A stretch of 16,948 nucleotides of DNA, from positions 1 through 16,948 of the forward strand of contig CAJQMX010000257.1 in NCBI GenBank assembly GCA_905479515.1, in the 5' to 3' direction. Both the position numbers and the translations under genes were made by a program. A model generated the notes under the pieces. It worked only from the letters and a program-made list of their open reading frames with translations. It ran no database searches and was not told the origin of the DNA. The stretch's first letter is position 1. Each line of letters starts with the position of its first letter. This document shows, piece after piece, positions 15,046 through 16,948 of this stretch. This stretch comes from an uncultured Parasphingopyxis sp. (lineage in GTDB: Bacteria; Pseudomonadota; Alphaproteobacteria; Sphingomonadales; Sphingomonadaceae).

Positions 15046-15678
15046 CTATGGGATGCGCCGTCGCGTAACCGGATCACGCGAAGCTGTGGTTGAGAATGCA
15101 AGATGCCATTGCGGATTGTCACGCCGCAAGCGGGTGGCGGAACGGGGATCGGGTCGAAAGCGCAAATACACGAGCGCTGGCGGTCTCCAATCGGTCCAAT
15201 TACGCGATTGGCCTGCGGGCCGGACGAAGCGCCGCAGCCAAGCCATGGCCGGAGCGGACAAGGCATCATCCTCATACCCCGGGCGCGCGATAACGGCAAT
15301 CACTATATGCCGGGCTATTTTCCGCCAGTTTTTCCAGCGGTGGAATTGGGCAAGATTGTCGGACCCCATGATCCAGATGAAACGGCGCTTTGGATAGCGA
15401 CGGATGAGCTTTTCTAGCGTTTTTTCGGTGTAAACAGTGCCCAGTTCACGCTCGATTGCGGTTGGCCGGATCCGCGCGCGCCGCGCCATTTTCCGGGCCG
15501 ATCCCAGCCGTGCTTGCAACGGCGCCATATCCTTGGCGCCTTTTTTGAGTGGGTTTCCGGGCGAAACGAGCCACCAGACCTCGTCGAGGCCCAGTGCATC
15601 GAGCGCGAACAGGCTGATCCCGCGATGCCCGCCATGGGCTGGATTGAACGAGCCGCCGAGAAGACCGGTCGGGATCAA
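15046..15678 (-). CDS. nadD: Nicotinate-nucleotide adenylyltransferase NadD, TTG start
   Basis: NadD adenylates nicotinic acid mononucleotide to deamido-NAD, an essential step of NAD synthesis in the cytosol. The nucleotidyltransferase motif is at the N-terminus, GLLGGSFNPAHGGHRGIS, with His15 and His18; GSDN at 105-108 followed by FHRWKNW, and SATRLR at 180-185 (the family's SxTxxR phosphate-binding motif), complete the set. The frame is open well upstream, but the start is placed at TTG 15678, giving 210 residues. It overlaps the preceding stop as TTGA and puts the nucleotide-binding motif six residues from the start, as in typical NadD. No ATG or GTG in frame lies near. The ribosome binding site is weak (GGGG 11 bases away), so translation probably relies on coupling. 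The C-terminus beyond 186 is Arg-rich and longer than in E. coli. Confidence 0.92.
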   Translation of the reverse strand: MIPTGLLGGSFNPAHGGHRGISLFALDALGLDEVWWLVSPGNPLKKGAKDMAPLQARLGSARKMARRARIRPTAIERELGTVYTEKTLEKLIRRYPKRRFIWIMGSDNLAQFHRWKNWRKIARHIVIAVIARPGYEDDALSAPAMAWLRRFVRPAGQSRNWTDWRPPALVYLRFRPDPRSATRLRRDNPQWHLAFSTTASRDPVTRRRIP

Positions 15679-16127
15679 GAGGCGGGGTGCCCCATGCCGG
15701 CTGACAATATTGGCCAGCGCAACCAAGTCCCGATGGCATAGGCAAGCCCATAGCCGAGCACGATCGCTGAGCTCCAGACTGCGAAGGGCGTAATTGCCGA
15801 GCCTGTCAGCACCATGGCCGGAATAAAGCACAGTGCGCGAAGCAGAAAGATTGCCGCAATTGCCACCAATGCAGGTTTGAGAAGTGGAAGCGGGGGCACA
15901 AGACCCGCCCCGGAAAAGGCATAGGCCGCCCAGAGTGCAAGAATCGATGCGATGGCCAGCGTTATGATCGTGGGATAGATTTCCCCGCGCGCTGCCATTT
16001 GCGCCATGCCTTCACCGGCACCGAAGAAACGATACCAGCCCGGCCCGCCAAAAATGATCGCGAGGTGAAGTACCGCGGCGATCATCGAAAGCCCTCCGCC
16101 GAGGATCAGCAGGGTTTTGCCGTTCAC
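15675..16127 (-). CDS. Small four-helix membrane protein between proA and nadD, unknown function
   Basis: I do not recognise a named family. The start is GTG 16127, sharing GTGA with the proA stop, giving 150 residues; the frame continues 11 codons further 5' but inside proA. The protein is almost wholly hydrophobic with four predicted helices, at roughly 4-25, 48-72, 80-105 and 112-137, and a short loop [20 protein letters not shown] between the first two that has the look of a conserved functional site. His22 and the Trp-Tyr-Arg run are the only obvious polar groups near the membrane. It has no cysteine pair or enzyme signature; Cys98 is single. Its stop overlaps the nadD start by TTGA, so it is tightly embedded in the operon. 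I recall uncharacterised inner-membrane proteins at this position in sphingomonads, but cannot check it. Confidence 0.75.
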   Translation of the reverse strand: MNGKTLLILGGGLSMIAAVLHLAIIFGGPGWYRFFGAGEGMAQMAARGEIYPTIITLAIASILALWAAYAFSGAGLVPPLPLLKPALVAIAAIFLLRALCFIPAMVLTGSAITPFAVWSSAIVLGYGLAYAIGTWLRWPILSAGMGHPAS

Positions 16128-16948
16128 GCCCGGATGGTGCCCTTGCCGCGTGCGATCCATTTATAGGTGGTCAGGCCTTCCAGCGCGACCGGGCCGCGGG
16201 CATGCAAACGGCCCGTCGAAATGCCGATCTCGGCACCCAGCCCGAATTCTCCGCCATCGGCAAACTGGCTTGAGGCATTGTGCATCACGATGGCACTGTC
16301 GACCGATGCAAGGAAGCGGTCTGCTGCGTCCTGGTCGTGGGTGATGATGACATCAGTATGGCCCGAGCTATGTGCGGCGATATGCGCCAGCGCAGCATCA
16401 AGGCCATCGACGATCGCGGCCGAAACAATCGGTTCGAGATATTCGGTGTCCCAATCCTCGGCCGTGGCGGGAACGACCCTGTCGTCCAACGCCTGCACGG
16501 CAGCATCGCCGCGGACTTCGCAGCCCGCCTCGATCAACGCGGTAATGAGCGCGGTCGGCTCGCCATATTTGCTGTCGATCAGCAATGTTTCCATCGCGCC
16601 GCAAATGCCCGTCCGCCGCATCTTCGCGTTGACGACGATCTTCTCCGCCATCGCCGGTTCGGCTGCCGCATGGACATAGCTGTGACAGATGCCATCGAGA
16701 TGCGCGAGCACCGGCACCCGGGCTTCGTCCTGCACGCGCGCGACCAGGCTTTTGCCGCCGCGTGGCACAATGATGTCGATATGGCCTGCCGCCTTCAGCA
16801 TCGCGCCCACGGCGGCGCGATCGGTGGTCGGAACGAGTTGGATACTGTCTTCGGGCAATCCCGCTTTTTTCAGGCCTTCGACAAGACAGTCATGAATAGC
16901 TCGGTTGCTTTCAACCGCTTCCGATCCGCCGCGCAGGATCGCGGCATT
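16124..16948 (-). CDS. proA: Gamma-glutamyl phosphate reductase ProA, C-terminal part (5' end outside window)
   Basis: ProA reduces gamma-glutamyl phosphate to glutamate semialdehyde with NADPH, the second step of proline synthesis. The frame is open to the window edge, so 274 residues of a protein of about 420 are visible. The first residues read [18 protein letters not shown], the conserved cofactor-domain segment; the TTG-coded Leu near 16858 is internal. The catalytic cysteine is in [13 protein letters not shown] (codon 16685-16687), followed by the conserved [17 protein letters not shown]. The C-terminus has [19 protein letters not shown] and [16 protein letters not shown], both characteristic. 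Its TGA overlaps the next gene's GTG. No proB is seen in the window. Confidence 0.95.
   Translation of the reverse strand, partial: NAAILRGGSEAVESNRAIHDCLVEGLKKAGLPEDSIQLVPTTDRAAVGAMLKAAGHIDIIVPRGGKSLVARVQDEARVPVLAHLDGICHSYVHAAAEPAMAEKIVVNAKMRRTGICGAMETLLIDSKYGEPTALITALIEAGCEVRGDAAVQALDDRVVPATAEDWDTEYLEPIVSAAIVDGLDAALAHIAAHSSGHTDVIITHDQDAADRFLASVDSAIVMHNASSQFADGGEFGLGAEIGISTGRLHARGPVALEGLTTYKWIARGKGTIRA

Noticed and set aside
15679..15831. 5' extension of nadD to 15831
   Set aside because: These 51 codons lie inside the upstream membrane gene in another frame and would precede the N-terminal nucleotide-binding motif, which in NadD sits at the very start.
1..16948. Search for a mobile element, defence system, CRISPR array, biosynthetic cluster or RNA gene
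   Set aside because: No transposase, integrase, toxin-antitoxin pair, repeat-spacer array, tRNA cloverleaf or rRNA stretch was seen; gene content and base use are uniform and typical of a core chromosomal region.

Overview
The window is a compact, GC-rich (about 60% by eye) stretch of chromosome from an alphaproteobacterium, most likely Sphingomonadales. The evidence is the run proA / small membrane gene / nadD / rsfS / rlmH / envC-like / ctpA, a Coq7-type ubiquinone hydroxylase, a FecA-like TonB receptor with an Ala-rich leader, and a short secreted Cys protein of a type I associate with sphingomonads. Genus cannot be fixed from the sequence alone. I see no tRNA, rRNA, CRISPR, insertion sequence, phage gene or integration scar, and no gene-free stretch longer than about 190 bases.

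Left part (1-3253, + strand): the 3' end of smc, cut by the window edge, then a GTG-started TonB-dependent outer-membrane receptor with a Fur-like palindrome upstream. Next (5823-3257, - strand) come a POT-family proton/peptide symporter and a GlpQ-like glycerophosphodiester phosphodiesterase lipoprotein, probably co-transcribed. The phosphodiesterase ends 3 bases from the receptor's stop.

Middle (5959-10066): a two-gene unit of bacterial PH (YdbS/YdbT-type) membrane proteins joined by a GTGA overlap, a dodecin on the opposite strand, and a secreted DUF885 protein with an HEGxPGHH motif.

Right part (16948-10091, - strand): one long run of ten same-direction genes: proA (partial), a small membrane protein, nadD, rsfS, rlmH, an EnvC-like degenerate M23 protein, the S41 protease ctpA, dsbB, coq7 and a secreted four-cysteine protein. 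Proline and NAD synthesis, ribosome control and 23S rRNA modification sit in the first half. Division-site peptidoglycan control, periplasmic proteolysis, disulfide formation and ubiquinone synthesis sit in the second. DsbB (quinone-reducing) overlaps coq7 (quinone-making).

The window is essentially housekeeping. I do not see a new defence, mobile or biosynthetic system. The most unusual feature is the start-codon usage in the right-hand run: GTG, TTG and CTG starts each overlapping the previous stop (GTGA, TTGA, CTGA), with rlmH having no ATG, GTG or TTG available upstream of its conserved N-terminus.
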